Below, piece after piece: positions 8,541 through 17,459 of a stretch of 54,448 nucleotides of DNA. Under the pieces are notes generated by a model, which ran no database searches, had not been told where the DNA came from, and saw nothing but the letters and a program-made list of their open reading frames with translations. This DNA comes from Lachnospiraceae bacterium. Its GTDB lineage: Bacteria > Bacillota > Clostridia > Lachnospirales > Lachnospiraceae. The stretch is taken from assembly GCA_017624835.1 (NCBI GenBank), contig JAGAMG010000041.1, forward strand, positions 1-54,448, read 5' to 3'. Each line of letters begins with the position of its first letter. Position 1 is the first letter of the stretch. Position numbers and translations under genes: made by a program.

Positions 8541-8546
8541 AGACCC

Positions 8547-8781
8547 AGACAAAACAAGAGAGAGGTGAAAGGATGAGAAGATAATCGACTTTTGAAGACA
8601 TAAAACGTTTTGATGTATCTTCCTGTTAAGGCAGGGAGTACTTGTTTTTGTGTTGCCAAAAGTGGATTATGTTCTCATAACCTCTCTTTTTTGGTGGAAA
8701 AATTTAAGCTTTCTATAATGATAAACGAGGTTATTTTACGGGCATAGACTCCTTTGGCAACGACGGAGAGGAGGAATTTGA
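8547..8781 (+). promoter_or_regulatory. Attenuator-like leader of the ABC-F resistance gene
   Basis: AAGAGAGAGGT (8556-8566) can pair with ACCTCTCTTTT (8680-8690), and ATGAGAA (8573-8579) with TTCTCAT (8672-8678). The stem is followed by a six-T run (8687-8692), giving a terminator whose 5' side contains the ribosome binding site and start codon of a three-codon ORF. Competing pairings exist: ATAACCTC (8677-8684) with GAGGTTAT (8727-8734), and GTTGCCAAA (8652-8660) with TTTGGCAAC (8753-8761), the latter just before the gene's GGAGAGGAGG. This is the layout of ribosome-mediated attenuation, known ahead of several antibiotic-inducible ABC-F genes. The switching itself is inferred. Confidence 0.7.
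8573..8584 (+). CDS. Three-codon leader ORF (Met-Arg-Arg)
   Basis: ATG AGA AGA TAA behind GAGAGGTGAAAGG. The ribosome binding site is stronger than needed for a chance ORF, and both site and start codon sit in the 5' arm of the leader terminator. A ribosome held on this ORF would block the stem and favour read-through. Function inferred from layout only. Confidence 0.45.
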   Translation: MRR

Positions 8782-10320
8782 ATGGCACAAATCAACGTAA
8801 ATAATCTCACTTTTTATTATGAGACAAGTTTTGATAATATATTTGAAAATGTGTCTTTTTCTATTGATACAGATTGGAAGCTGGGATTTGTTGGGAGAAA
8901 TGGAAAGGGAAAAACCACATTTTTTAATTTACTGCTTGGTAAGTACGAATATACAGGTTCTATCAGCACTAATACAGTATTTGATTATTTCCCATATCAG
9001 ATAAAAAGCGAATATCTGAATCAACCGGCAGCAGAATTCATGGAAGAACTGAAAGGCGGAGTGGAGCAATGGCGTGTCATATGCGAATTGGACAAGCTGG
9101 GATTGGATGCGGAAATATTGTATCGCCCTTTTGCTACCTTAAGCTTTGGAGAGCGGACTAAGGTTATGCTGGCAGTTTTGTTTTCCGGGGAAAATGACTT
9201 TCTGCTAATTGACGAGCCCACCAATCATCTGGATAGGGAAGCCAGAGAAATTGTAAAAACATATCTGGCAGGAAAAAAAGGATTTATTCTGGTATCCCAT
9301 GACAGGGATTTTCTGGATGCCTGCATTGACCATGTGTTGGTGTTAAATCGACAGTCCATCGAGGTGCAGTCCGGCAATTTTTCCGGTTGGTGGGAGAATA
9401 AGAGCAGGAAGGATGCCTTTGCCCAAGTGGAAAATGAGAAGCATAAGAGAGAAATCTCCAAGTTGAAAGCAGCATCGGAACGAACCAGGCAGTGGGCAGA
9501 AAAAAGCGAGAGCACGAAGATTGGATATGACCCTATAAAGGAGCACGACCGTTCTAAGTCTACAAGGGCCTACATCGGTTCCAAGACTAAGAAAATGCAA
9601 AGCAGAGTGAAACAGATGGAAGCCCGCATTGACCAAGAAATCCTGGAAAAGGAAGGACTGCTTCAGGATATTGAAAATCCGGTGGATTTAAAAATAATGC
9701 CGCTGGAACATCACAAGAAAACTTTGCTTACAGCAAATAAATACAGTCTCCAATATACGGATGCACAGGAACCTCTATTTGAAAATCTAAGCCTCGAAAT
9801 CAATCAGGGCGACCGGGTATTTTTGAATGGGGCAAATGGCTGCGGCAAATCCAGCCTGATAAAAAGTATCCTGCAAAAGGCGTCAGAAAAAGATGCAAAA
9901 TCGGAGGATATCAACCTGACAGAAAGCGGAATGCTACAGCTTGCATCTGGACTAATTATCTCCTATATCAATCAGGACACTTCTTTTTTGCATGGTAATA
10001 TCAAGGAATTTTGCAGGAAGCGAAATCTGGAGGAGAGCCTATTTTGTGCAATACTGCGACAACTGGATATGGAGAGGGTTCAGTTTGGAAAAAACATGGA
10101 AGATTTTTCGGAAGGTCAGAAAAAGAAAATTCTGATAGCAGCCAGTATTCTGACGCCTGCCCACTTGTACATATGGGATGAACCACTGAATTATATTGAT
10201 GTGTTTTCAAGGATGCAGATTGAAAAGTTGCTGCTTACCTATCAGCCCACAATGCTGGTAGTGGAGCATGACGTAAAATTTCGGCAGCAGATTGCGACGA
10301 AGACGATAGAACTGTATTGA
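8782..10320 (+). CDS. Lsa-type ABC-F ribosomal protection protein
   Basis: 512 aa with two ATP-binding cassettes and no membrane segments, the ABC-F plan. NBD1: Walker A GRNGKGKT (38-45), signature LSFGE, Walker B LLIDEPTNHLD. A charged linker of ~100 residues rich in KSESTK/SKTKKMQSR follows, then NBD2 with GANGCGKSS and a weaker signature FSEGQKKK with WDEPLNYID. The N-terminus (INVNNLTFYY, then NIFENVSFSIDTDWKLGF) is close to Lsa proteins, which displace lincosamides, pleuromutilins and streptogramin A from the ribosome. Length fits (Lsa ~495 aa). Resistance is inferred from family. Expression is probably inducible through the leader upstream. Confidence 0.9.
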   Translation: MAQINVNNLTFYYETSFDNIFENVSFSIDTDWKLGFVGRNGKGKTTFFNLLLGKYEYTGSISTNTVFDYFPYQIKSEYLNQPAAEFMEELKGGVEQWRVICELDKLGLDAEILYRPFATLSFGERTKVMLAVLFSGENDFLLIDEPTNHLDREAREIVKTYLAGKKGFILVSHDRDFLDACIDHVLVLNRQSIEVQSGNFSGWWENKSRKDAFAQVENEKHKREISKLKAASERTRQWAEKSESTKIGYDPIKEHDRSKSTRAYIGSKTKKMQSRVKQMEARIDQEILEKEGLLQDIENPVDLKIMPLEHHKKTLLTANKYSLQYTDAQEPLFENLSLEINQGDRVFLNGANGCGKSSLIKSILQKASEKDAKSEDINLTESGMLQLASGLIISYINQDTSFLHGNIKEFCRKRNLEESLFCAILRQLDMERVQFGKNMEDFSEGQKKKILIAASILTPAHLYIWDEPLNYIDVFSRMQIEKLLLTYQPTMLVVEHDVKFRQQIATKTIELY

Positions 10321-10378
10321 AACTATTGCAGGATTTACAGCAATCTCGTAAAATATTTTTAGAAGGAGGGTTACGTCT

Positions 10379-12154
10379 ATGAGAAGAATGAATGTTTTTA
10401 GTATTGTAACGGATAGTCTTGAGGATTTTCGTAACATGGCGGTAAAGGCAAAAGAGATGGGGGCTACCCATATTATGGCAGCGGATATGCCTCGCAGTCG
10501 CTGGATGTGGGAACAGGATTTGAGCGACCCCTATCCCAATTGGAGTATGGGACATGCTCAGATTTTCAAATTAGTGTGCCCTCCTGAGTTAAAGGAATTT
10601 TTACCCCAGGAGCATATTGAGGAATGCTTTGAATTGTTGAAGGCAAGATGTGATATTTTAAAGGAAGTGGGATTAAAGCCGGCACTTTTTAGCAATGAGC
10701 CTTTTTGGCTGCCGGAGGAGGTTTATCGTGCCCATCCTGCCTGGCGTGGGGCGAGATGTGATCATCCCAGACGTTCCAGAAAGCCCTATTACAGTCCCTG
10801 CATTGACAATCCTGAGGTGCTGGCAATGTACAAACATGCTGTGAAGGTGCTGTGTCAGGAGACGGGCATTGATTACATTAACTTTATGAGTAACGACAGT
10901 GGCGGTGGCTTGTGCTGGAGTACCGGAACCTATGTGGGACCCAATGGACCGGAAAGCTGTAGAGAAAGAAGCATGGCGGATCGAGTTGCTGGATTTGTGG
11001 ATGCACTGACAGAAGGAGCAGCAGAAGCCGGCGTTGATATGGTGGTTCATTTTTGTTCTGAAATTGACTTTAAGGCAAAGGAAATTTCAGTTTCAACAGC
11101 ATGCCCCAAGCTGAAGGACAATCAGATTGTGAATAAAATGAACAATAAGAGTGAAGTGGTAGTGACTTCCATTATAGATGTGGGAGTTCCGGGGAAGCCT
11201 GTTAAGAAAATTCCCCATATGGTAAAATTTGTAAAGTTTGCCATGAAGGCAGCTGCTTTGGACACTCCTATTGTCATGAGGGATATTCCTCGTTCGGATT
11301 TGGATGAGGCATGGGAAGTGTTTGCCCAGATTAAAAAACAGAATCCCACCGGCATCGATGAATGCTTTAAGGTGTTGAAGGATGCGGCTGTAAACATTGT
11401 AGGTGAGGAAGCGGCCGGTAGGCTGGTGGATGTATGGTATCAGATTGACGAGGCATATAACCATCTTTCCCATACAGGCTTGGATTTGGTTATGTATGGA
11501 TGCCAGCATCAAAGGTGGATTAATCGTCCGTTCGTGTTATTCCCCATGGAGCTTGCGGAGGAAGACCGAGCCTATTACAGAAAGTTCCAGTTTCAGGCAT
11601 TGACTGAGGAGAATACCAATGACTTAATGAATCTTCAGGGAATCGAAGGGGTAAGAGGATTTACTGCCACCTTTATGCTTGGAGAAACCATGAAAAAGGC
11701 AATAGCAAGTCTGGAATTGGCAATTGCAGGAATAGAAAGTATTCAGGAAATCCTTAAGGATGAAGAAAAGTGTAGCAAGCTTACTCTGATGAAGAAGCGT
11801 TTGCTGGCAGAAAGGTGCTTCTATAGAAATATTATTCATGCTGCACGTTTTCAGGAATTGGTGGACAGGACGGATTTTGAAAATCAGCCAACCTGTGAAT
11901 TGCGTTGGCCTACCAGAAATGATTCCCGCATTGAGGAATTCCAGAATATTACCAGAGCGGAGATTGATAATACCTATGAATTGATTGATATTTTGGAAGG
12001 AAATCTGGAGGAGATTATTCTGTGTACCACACCGGAAAAAGAGGATATTTTCCTGTATAGTACGGAATTTATTAATCAGTTGAAGCGAAAAGCGGAAATT
12101 ATGCTGGAGCATATGAATGATGGCATCAGAGTATATGAGACACATAATATTTAA
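10379..12154 (+). CDS. Uncharacterised 591-aa protein, probable TIM-barrel enzyme
   Basis: I do not recognise a named family. The N-terminal ~330 residues have alternating hydrophobic strands and helices with a conserved-looking cluster DYINFMSNDSGGGLCWSTG (about 165-183) and HFCSEIDF, as in (beta/alpha)8 glycosidase-like enzymes related to alpha-glucuronidase or hexosaminidase folds. The C-terminal third is helical with many acidic and aromatic residues. No signal peptide, so cytoplasmic. It has a strong AAGGAGGG site, 58 nt after the ABC-F gene; TTGCAG-17-TAAAAT at 10326-10354 could be its own promoter. With the toroid protein at 12359 and esterase at 15042 it suggests carbohydrate degradation. 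The assignment is tentative. Confidence 0.5.
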   Translation: MRRMNVFSIVTDSLEDFRNMAVKAKEMGATHIMAADMPRSRWMWEQDLSDPYPNWSMGHAQIFKLVCPPELKEFLPQEHIEECFELLKARCDILKEVGLKPALFSNEPFWLPEEVYRAHPAWRGARCDHPRRSRKPYYSPCIDNPEVLAMYKHAVKVLCQETGIDYINFMSNDSGGGLCWSTGTYVGPNGPESCRERSMADRVAGFVDALTEGAAEAGVDMVVHFCSEIDFKAKEISVSTACPKLKDNQIVNKMNNKSEVVVTSIIDVGVPGKPVKKIPHMVKFVKFAMKAAALDTPIVMRDIPRSDLDEAWEVFAQIKKQNPTGIDECFKVLKDAAVNIVGEEAAGRLVDVWYQIDEAYNHLSHTGLDLVMYGCQHQRWINRPFVLFPMELAEEDRAYYRKFQFQALTEENTNDLMNLQGIEGVRGFTATFMLGETMKKAIASLELAIAGIESIQEILKDEEKCSKLTLMKKRLLAERCFYRNIIHAARFQELVDRTDFENQPTCELRWPTRNDSRIEEFQNITRAEIDNTYELIDILEGNLEEIILCTTPEKEDIFLYSTEFINQLKRKAEIMLEHMNDGIRVYETHNI

Positions 12155-12160
12155 AAGTGT

Positions 12161-12200
12161 AATCACCCGGAGTAAATGTAAGCCCCGGGTGATTTTTATT
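12161..12200 (+). terminator. Rho-independent terminator
   Basis: AATCACCCGG (12161-12170) pairs exactly with CCGGGTGATT (12185-12194), followed by TTTATT. It ends the transcript of the 591-aa protein. Confidence 0.85.
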
Positions 12201-12358
12201 CCCTTTTCTAAAATGTATAATAATTGATTCTGCATAGTTTTTATGTGATTTTGGATAAGAAATTTGCAGAAATGCCTGTTATGATAAAAGTGAGGCAAAA
12301 TGCCTTTTGGTATGGAAAGCAAGGAACATAATGTGAAAACAAGGAGAGGAGAACGCTT

Positions 12359-13351
12359 ATGTATGATTTAAGACCTTTTATTTCAGAAATTAAGAAAATT
12401 GTGGAACGCCATTATCTTGGTGAGCCCGGAAAATATGCAAGATGGATTACCCAGGATGAAAAGAACAGTCGAGATCTTGGTTTTATACCCTACGGCTGTG
12501 CTAATGCTGTGAATATTTTATATACCATAAATGAACTGCCCACGGACATAAATGAGCGGGAGCAAATGGTGAAGGTTTTACAGGAATTTCAGAATGAGGA
12601 TAATGGTCTTTTTGAAAATCCGGGAAATTTTGCAACTCATACAACTGCTTTTGTAAGCGGTACCCTGAATTTGTTGGATGCAAAGCCACTTTATCAGGCA
12701 AAGGAATTTGAAAAGTACATCACGAAAGAAGCTCTGTTTGCGTTTATGGATAGTATTGATTGGGCAAAGGCACCTTGGCTGGGAGCCCATCTGGGAGCCG
12801 GAATTTATGCATCCATGCTGCTCACAGAAACTGCTTCCGATGAATGGGAGGATTACTATTTTGAGTGGCTGGATAAGAATGCGGATGCAGATACCGGGCT
12901 TTGGAAAAAGGGAGCTTTAGAAGGCGCAGAGGCTTTCCATTACCTTGCCAGCACCTTCCATTATGTGTTTAATTACGAATATGCAAAGCGTGAGCTTCCT
13001 TATCCGAAGGCACTGTTAGATACTTGTATTAAGGCATATTATGACGGAGTTTGCATGGATTTTTCGAAGTCCGTGGGTTGGCAGGATATTGATTTTACTT
13101 ATCTGCTTGCCAGAGTACAGCGCCGTGCCGGAACACGATATGAAGAAACACAAAAGATTCTAAAGGAAATAGCGGACGGATTAATCACGCAGCTTCTTCA
13201 AATGAACCCGGAGGAATCTGAGACGCTGAATGACTTAAATACTCTTTTTGCCATTGTATGTGCTTTGGCTGTTTTACAGGATGCCTTGCCGGGGCACATC
13301 AGAACCTCTAAGCCGTTGAGATTAGTTTTGGATAGAAGACCGTTTTTATAG
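12359..13351 (+). CDS. Uncharacterised 330-aa protein, alpha/alpha-toroid-like
   Basis: Helix-rich soluble protein with the look of an (alpha/alpha) toroid: VLQEFQNEDNGLFENPGNFATHTTAF (around residues 75-100), repeated aromatic and acidic stretches (WAKAPWLGAHLGAG, AEAFHYLASTFHYVFNYEYAKRELPYP) and SVGWQDIDFTYLLARV. The N(E)DNGLF pattern resembles the QxxDGxF motif of the toroid at 5596, suggesting distant relation. No signal peptide. Strong GGAGAGGA site. The function is unknown; a glycosidase, lyase or epimerase is possible. It follows the terminator at 12161 and forms its own unit. Confidence 0.5.
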   Translation: MYDLRPFISEIKKIVERHYLGEPGKYARWITQDEKNSRDLGFIPYGCANAVNILYTINELPTDINEREQMVKVLQEFQNEDNGLFENPGNFATHTTAFVSGTLNLLDAKPLYQAKEFEKYITKEALFAFMDSIDWAKAPWLGAHLGAGIYASMLLTETASDEWEDYYFEWLDKNADADTGLWKKGALEGAEAFHYLASTFHYVFNYEYAKRELPYPKALLDTCIKAYYDGVCMDFSKSVGWQDIDFTYLLARVQRRAGTRYEETQKILKEIADGLITQLLQMNPEESETLNDLNTLFAIVCALAVLQDALPGHIRTSKPLRLVLDRRPFL

Positions 13352-13492
13352 AATGGAAAAGAGCTATATATAGTACAAAAGTCTTAGTGCATTCCCTGCC
13401 ACGCCTATGGTATACTTAAAAACAGTGAACCTATTAATGTATTTAAACATATAAATTCGTTAGGATAAAAGGCAGCAGAGGATACAGAAGTT

Positions 13493-14128
13493 ATGGGAGA
13501 TATGTTTTACAACAGCTATAAAAGAAGATTTATAGGGGCAGATAAGAAGCGAACCAGGCTTTTTGCCGGGAAACTTTATGTGGTGATAGGAATACTTCTG
13601 TTGGTATGGGCTCTTATTTCCATTCCTTATCATGCGGAGTTTGTAAGTGAGATAAGCGGGGATATGATGCAGGATGGAAAGGTCTACTATATAGAGAGTT
13701 TACAGATTTTGGATGCGAAAGTGGATGATGATGACCAGAAAATTTTTTGTATAGGAAAGTTTCAGGATAAGAATGGGAAGGATTGGATTATCTCCTTTAA
13801 TCCCGGGAATGATGAGCTTGTGGCAAAGCAAATTTTGTTAGCAACAGGTCTTGGAACAAAAATCGATGTAAAAACAAGCGGATATGTGTATGTGGATGAT
13901 AACCTGGGAGATGCAGGAACTTTCTATTCCATACACAGCAAAAATTACGGAGATTTGGATCAAGGGAACATACTGAAGCTGCAGGCGGATTATCTCTGTG
14001 ATATCAGTGGTAATTTTACGGTAGCCACAATTTTGTATCCGGGGTATATAAGAGGTGCATTTTTTGTTGGAATAGCCGGCTTACTATATGGGGGATTTTT
14101 GTTGTTTAAATATCGCACGGAAAAGTAA
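13493..14128 (+). CDS. Two-pass membrane protein of unknown function
   Basis: 211 aa. Transmembrane segments lie near residues 26-46 (LYVVIGILLLVWALISIP) and 187-205 (IRGAFFVGIAGLLYGGFLLF). Between them is a ~135-residue hydrophilic domain with a YYIESLQILDAKVDDDDQKIFCIGKF strand-rich start. Topology suggests an extracytoplasmic central domain. It is followed 41 nt later by a second membrane protein and the two probably form an operon. Not recognised; seems typical of Lachnospiraceae. Confidence 0.65.
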   Translation: MGDMFYNSYKRRFIGADKKRTRLFAGKLYVVIGILLLVWALISIPYHAEFVSEISGDMMQDGKVYYIESLQILDAKVDDDDQKIFCIGKFQDKNGKDWIISFNPGNDELVAKQILLATGLGTKIDVKTSGYVYVDDNLGDAGTFYSIHSKNYGDLDQGNILKLQADYLCDISGNFTVATILYPGYIRGAFFVGIAGLLYGGFLLFKYRTEK

Positions 14129-14169
14129 AGGGCGTATTTATAAATACAAAACAAGAGGAGGAGTAGAGC

Positions 14170-14919
14170 ATGATTGCATCTGCAGAAAACAAGTATTATC
14201 AGAGCTTATTAAAGAAAGGAAACGGAAGTATCTTAAAGGCTATCCGGGCGGATAAAGGTGCCGGAAGAGGATTGATTGCCGGAGGTATTGTGCTTTTAGG
14301 TTTTGCGGTGATGTTAGGGCTTCCTTGCGTATTCTTTGCAGCATCCAGGCTGGCAGGACTTGGGCTTTTTGGATTGATGCTTTTGCCCGGGATTTTAATG
14401 ATTATCCTTGGTATTATCTTGAAAAATAAGAGAGAAGCAAATTGGCTTTCCTATTATCAGAAGGAGTATGGTTATACAGAAGAGGATTTGTTACAGGCTG
14501 ATAAGGAACTTTCGTCCGATTCTGTAAAATTGGTGCTTTGTAGAGCAGTCAATGCTACAATAGAGGCTTTTGTTTATGGTTTTATTACAGAAAATTATGT
14601 GCTGATAAATGGTGTATATCCTTATCTGAAGAAATTGGATGATGTTATTGCGGTGGCATTCTCTGACAGTACTCTTCAGTGGTGCATGGTTTGCATTACC
14701 AAGCAGGACAAGGATGTGATGGCGATTCCTTTGCATACGGATACTGACAGAAAACCTCTTCTTTGTCAGGAGGTTATGCAGGAGATGTGTCGCAGCAATC
14801 CTAATATTCTCTGTGGACAGCAAATTGTGTGTGAAGATAAGTTCTATATCTTAGAGAAAGATGGAGCAGAGCTGATTCGTTTATATAATGAAGGACGTAA
14901 GCTGGAAGTTGTAAAATAA
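14170..14919 (+). CDS. Membrane protein of unknown function
   Basis: 249 aa with two adjacent hydrophobic helices (about residues 35-60 and 63-83, GLIAGGIVLLGFAVMLGLP and LGLFGLMLLPGILMIILGIIL) and a ~165-residue cytosolic-type domain. That domain (VYPYLKKLDDVIAVAFSD, WCMVCITKQDKDVMAIPL) resembles a PH-like or DUF6709-type fold, but this is only a similarity of pattern. Strong GAGGAGG site; partner of the preceding gene. Confidence 0.6.
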   Translation: MIASAENKYYQSLLKKGNGSILKAIRADKGAGRGLIAGGIVLLGFAVMLGLPCVFFAASRLAGLGLFGLMLLPGILMIILGIILKNKREANWLSYYQKEYGYTEEDLLQADKELSSDSVKLVLCRAVNATIEAFVYGFITENYVLINGVYPYLKKLDDVIAVAFSDSTLQWCMVCITKQDKDVMAIPLHTDTDRKPLLCQEVMQEMCRSNPNILCGQQIVCEDKFYILEKDGAELIRLYNEGRKLEVVK

Positions 14920-14970
14920 TAGTTGCGTATGATATTTAATTTTTTTTAATAGGATGTTAAGAATCCTTAA

Positions 14971-15000
14971 TTGGACAATGATGAGAAGCTGTGCTAGAAT
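14971..15000 (+). promoter_or_regulatory. Putative promoter of the SGNH lipoprotein gene
   Basis: TTGGAC and TAGAAT are separated by 18 bases, 42 nt before the ATG at 15042. Confidence 0.5.
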
Positions 15001-15041
15001 ACATTCTTATCAAACGAAACTGATTAAGGAGGAATGTACCT

Positions 15042-16376
15042 ATGAAAATGAAATATAGAAACAATATATTTTTTACAGTTATATTAAGTTGTGCCATTTT
15101 CTTGGCAGGCTGTGGTGCTATGCCGGGTACAACTGAATCCCCAATAATAGAGTTGACACCGGAACCAATACCGGAGCAAATGATAGAGCCTGTGCCGGAA
15201 CCTACACCGAAGCCTGAACCGGAATCAACACCACAACCCACACCAATACCCACAGCGGAACCTACCACAGAACCCGACAGTGAAAATGGTGCCTCGGGAT
15301 TAGTAGGAGAATTGACCACCAAAACCATAATACCCAATGAAAGCAACGTAAAGACTCTGGGAAGAACGGAATGGGTGGATGATACCCTGTGGATGGTACT
15401 CCCCGGTACCGGTGCAGAGTTTACTTTTGTAGGAACGAAATTGGAATTAACCCTGCAAGCGGATGAAAGTACATATTTAGGGGACGTAAACAGTCAGGCG
15501 CGAATTGCAATTTATGTGAATGGTGAGTGTACTATTGATGATATGATTGATAATCTGGAGGGAACCTATCAGGTTTTTGAAAGTGAGGAGGTTCAGGAGT
15601 GTACCATAAAAGTTGTGAAGCTGTCAGAAGCGGTATACTCCAGTGTTGGCATTAAAAGCATGAATGTGACCTGCATCGGAGACATTAAGCCTACAGAACC
15701 AAAGGAACATTTGATTGAATTTGTTGGAGACTCCCTTATTTGTGGATTTGGAGTTGAGGATGAGGATGTACATAATCCTTTCTCTACAGCTATGGAAAAC
15801 GTAACCATGGCTTATGCATACAAGACGGCGGAGGCATTGAATGCTGATTATAGTATGGTGGCATACAGTGGCTATGGGGTGATATCCGGCTTCACGTTTG
15901 GCGAAAAGGTGGAAGCTCAGCAGTTGCCCACTTATTATAGTAAGCTTGGAATTACCAATGTTCCCTATCTGGGTAGAAATGCAGTAGATATAGAATGGGA
16001 TTTTTCTAAGAGACAACCGGATTTAATCGTGGTAAACTTAGGAAGTAATGACTATAGCTATACAGGAGATGATGGCGAAAAGCAGCAAGAGTTTGCAAAT
16101 GGTTATGTGGAATTTTTGAAGCAGATTCGCTCCTTAAATCCCAATGCAACGATTCTGTGTACGCTGGGAATTATGGAAACGGAATTATTTGATGATGTGC
16201 AAATGGCTGTGCAGGATTACACCATGGAGACGGGGGATTCCAATATTCATACTTTTGAATTTACTGTGAACCCGGAGGAAGATGGTTTGATGGCAGGAGG
16301 ACATCCCTGTGAGGAGAGCTATGGAAAGGCAGCAGGACAGCTGACAGCAAAAATTCAAGAGATTATGGGATGGTAA
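15042..16376 (+). CDS. SGNH esterase lipoprotein, CE2-like carbohydrate esterase
   Basis: 444 aa. Signal peptide ends in LAGC (lipidated C24), so it is anchored on the outer face of the membrane. A Pro/Glu/Thr-rich spacer (about 30-85) follows, then a beta-sandwich domain (~90-220) and an SGNH hydrolase domain with GDS (S231), GSND (N336) and GGHP (H421). The beta-sandwich plus SGNH order is that of carbohydrate esterase family 2, which removes O-acetyl groups from plant polysaccharides. That activity fits the pectin genes nearby, since pectin and hemicellulose are acetylated. The Pro-rich spacer is repetitive (PEPTPKPEPE-like) and would project the enzyme through the wall. Confidence 0.85.
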   Translation: MKMKYRNNIFFTVILSCAIFLAGCGAMPGTTESPIIELTPEPIPEQMIEPVPEPTPKPEPESTPQPTPIPTAEPTTEPDSENGASGLVGELTTKTIIPNESNVKTLGRTEWVDDTLWMVLPGTGAEFTFVGTKLELTLQADESTYLGDVNSQARIAIYVNGECTIDDMIDNLEGTYQVFESEEVQECTIKVVKLSEAVYSSVGIKSMNVTCIGDIKPTEPKEHLIEFVGDSLICGFGVEDEDVHNPFSTAMENVTMAYAYKTAEALNADYSMVAYSGYGVISGFTFGEKVEAQQLPTYYSKLGITNVPYLGRNAVDIEWDFSKRQPDLIVVNLGSNDYSYTGDDGEKQQEFANGYVEFLKQIRSLNPNATILCTLGIMETELFDDVQMAVQDYTMETGDSNIHTFEFTVNPEEDGLMAGGHPCEESYGKAAGQLTAKIQEIMGW

Positions 16377-16396
16377 AACTAAATAAAGAGTAGAGG

Positions 16397-16430
16397 AAAG
16401 CCCGGAGCAAGCGTGTCAGCTTCGGGCTTT
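16397..16430. terminator. Bidirectional hairpin between SGNH and AraC genes
   Basis: AAAGCCCG (16397-16404) pairs with CGGGCTTT (16423-16430), with GAGC/GCTT extending the stem. It overlaps the stop codon of the convergent AraC gene and has short T/A runs on both sides. Confidence 0.75.
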
Positions 16431-17267
16431 CTGTATTCCGTTTTCTTTGCGGAATTTCAATGGAGATATGCCGGTGTGCTTTTTAAAACAGTCGCTAAAG
16501 TAGGCATTGCTGGAAAAACCGGATTCCAGGGCAATATCCGTCATGCTAAGCTTCGTGTCTACCAATAACTTGGTTGCACAACTCATTTTTTCATTTAAAA
16601 TAAATTCTGAGAAGGAGGTGTGCAAATGATGGATAAATAGTTTTGACAAGTAAGATGCGGATATGTTTACATGTCTTGCTGTTTCTTCTAAGGAAGGATT
16701 TTCGCGCAGATGTGCTTTTATGTACTGAATGGCATCTGCCAGAAAATCATTCTTTTTTTCCAAACTCAAGATATGGGCTCCGTTTATAATACGTTCCCTT
16801 AAGCAAGTGATAATCAATTGGTTTAGAAGTCCCTTTAACAGCAATTCAGAATAAGCGTTATAGGAATGCCACTCTTCTTCCATTTCCATTAAAATCTTCA
16901 TGATTTTAGTCTGTGTAGACTCATCAAAGCGAAGCACATGTTCTTCACAGAGCATGTTGAAAGTACCCGTGCCGATGATTTTCAATAAATCAGCAATCAT
17001 ATTGTCCGTGAATTTCAGTAGAATGCGCTCGTAGGGTTCCGGGGAGATGTAGGTAGTGCGACGGTAAACATTCTTTGGGATGAAAGATAATTCACCTGCT
17101 TGAATAATAGTAGTAGAATCCTGGGAGTAAATCAGGCGGTCACCACTTACCATGTATGAAATGCCATAAAAGTCTGTGTAAGCATCTGCAGTGGGCATTT
17201 CATAATAGGGGGGACGAATCTGACGGTCAAAATTAAAGTTATAGCCTTGTTTTAATGGACGGGGCAT
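16416..17267 (-). CDS. AraC family transcriptional regulator (cupin sensor)
   Basis: 283 aa. Residues ~25-120 are a cupin-like sugar-sensing domain (SYMVSGDRLIYSQDSTTIIQAGELSFIPKNVYRRT). Residues ~180-275 hold the double HTH: SLEETARHVNISASYLSKLFIHHLHTSF and MTDIALESGFSSNAYFSDCFKKHTGISPLKFR. Good site (AGGAG) before the ATG. It converges on the esterase gene; the target is not evident from position. Confidence 0.88.
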   Translation of the reverse strand: MPRPLKQGYNFNFDRQIRPPYYEMPTADAYTDFYGISYMVSGDRLIYSQDSTTIIQAGELSFIPKNVYRRTTYISPEPYERILLKFTDNMIADLLKIIGTGTFNMLCEEHVLRFDESTQTKIMKILMEMEEEWHSYNAYSELLLKGLLNQLIITCLRERIINGAHILSLEKKNDFLADAIQYIKAHLRENPSLEETARHVNISASYLSKLFIHHLHTSFSEFILNEKMSCATKLLVDTKLSMTDIALESGFSSNAYFSDCFKKHTGISPLKFRKENGIQKARS

Positions 17268-17459
17268 AATGTTCTCCTAATCAAAAAAATAGTAGACGAA
17301 ATCTTAAAAATTGCTCTGATTATACCATGTTTCAATAAAAATATAAATGCTTGAAATCTAAAAAAATAATATAATTGTATTTCTGGAAAGAAGAAATTTA
17401 CAAGGCTATTATGATAAGATATGTTCACGCTAATGAGAAAACGCGGTTGAGGTGATGAT

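Noticed and set aside
8691-8718. Second promoter in the ABC-F leader (TTGGTG-16-TATAAT)
   Set aside because: The -35 is weak and overlaps the terminator T-run, the spacer is short, and a perfect promoter already lies upstream.
8677-8734. ATAACCTC/GAGGTTAT as the antiterminator of the ABC-F leader
   Set aside because: The second arm is made after the T-run, so it cannot decide termination. It may only affect translation or RNA stability.
12359-13351. Glycoside hydrolase family 88/105 assignment for the 330-aa protein
   Set aside because: The fold pattern is similar, but the catalytic motifs seen in the GH105 at 38681 (WLDG, RAIGW, ETSGS) are absent.
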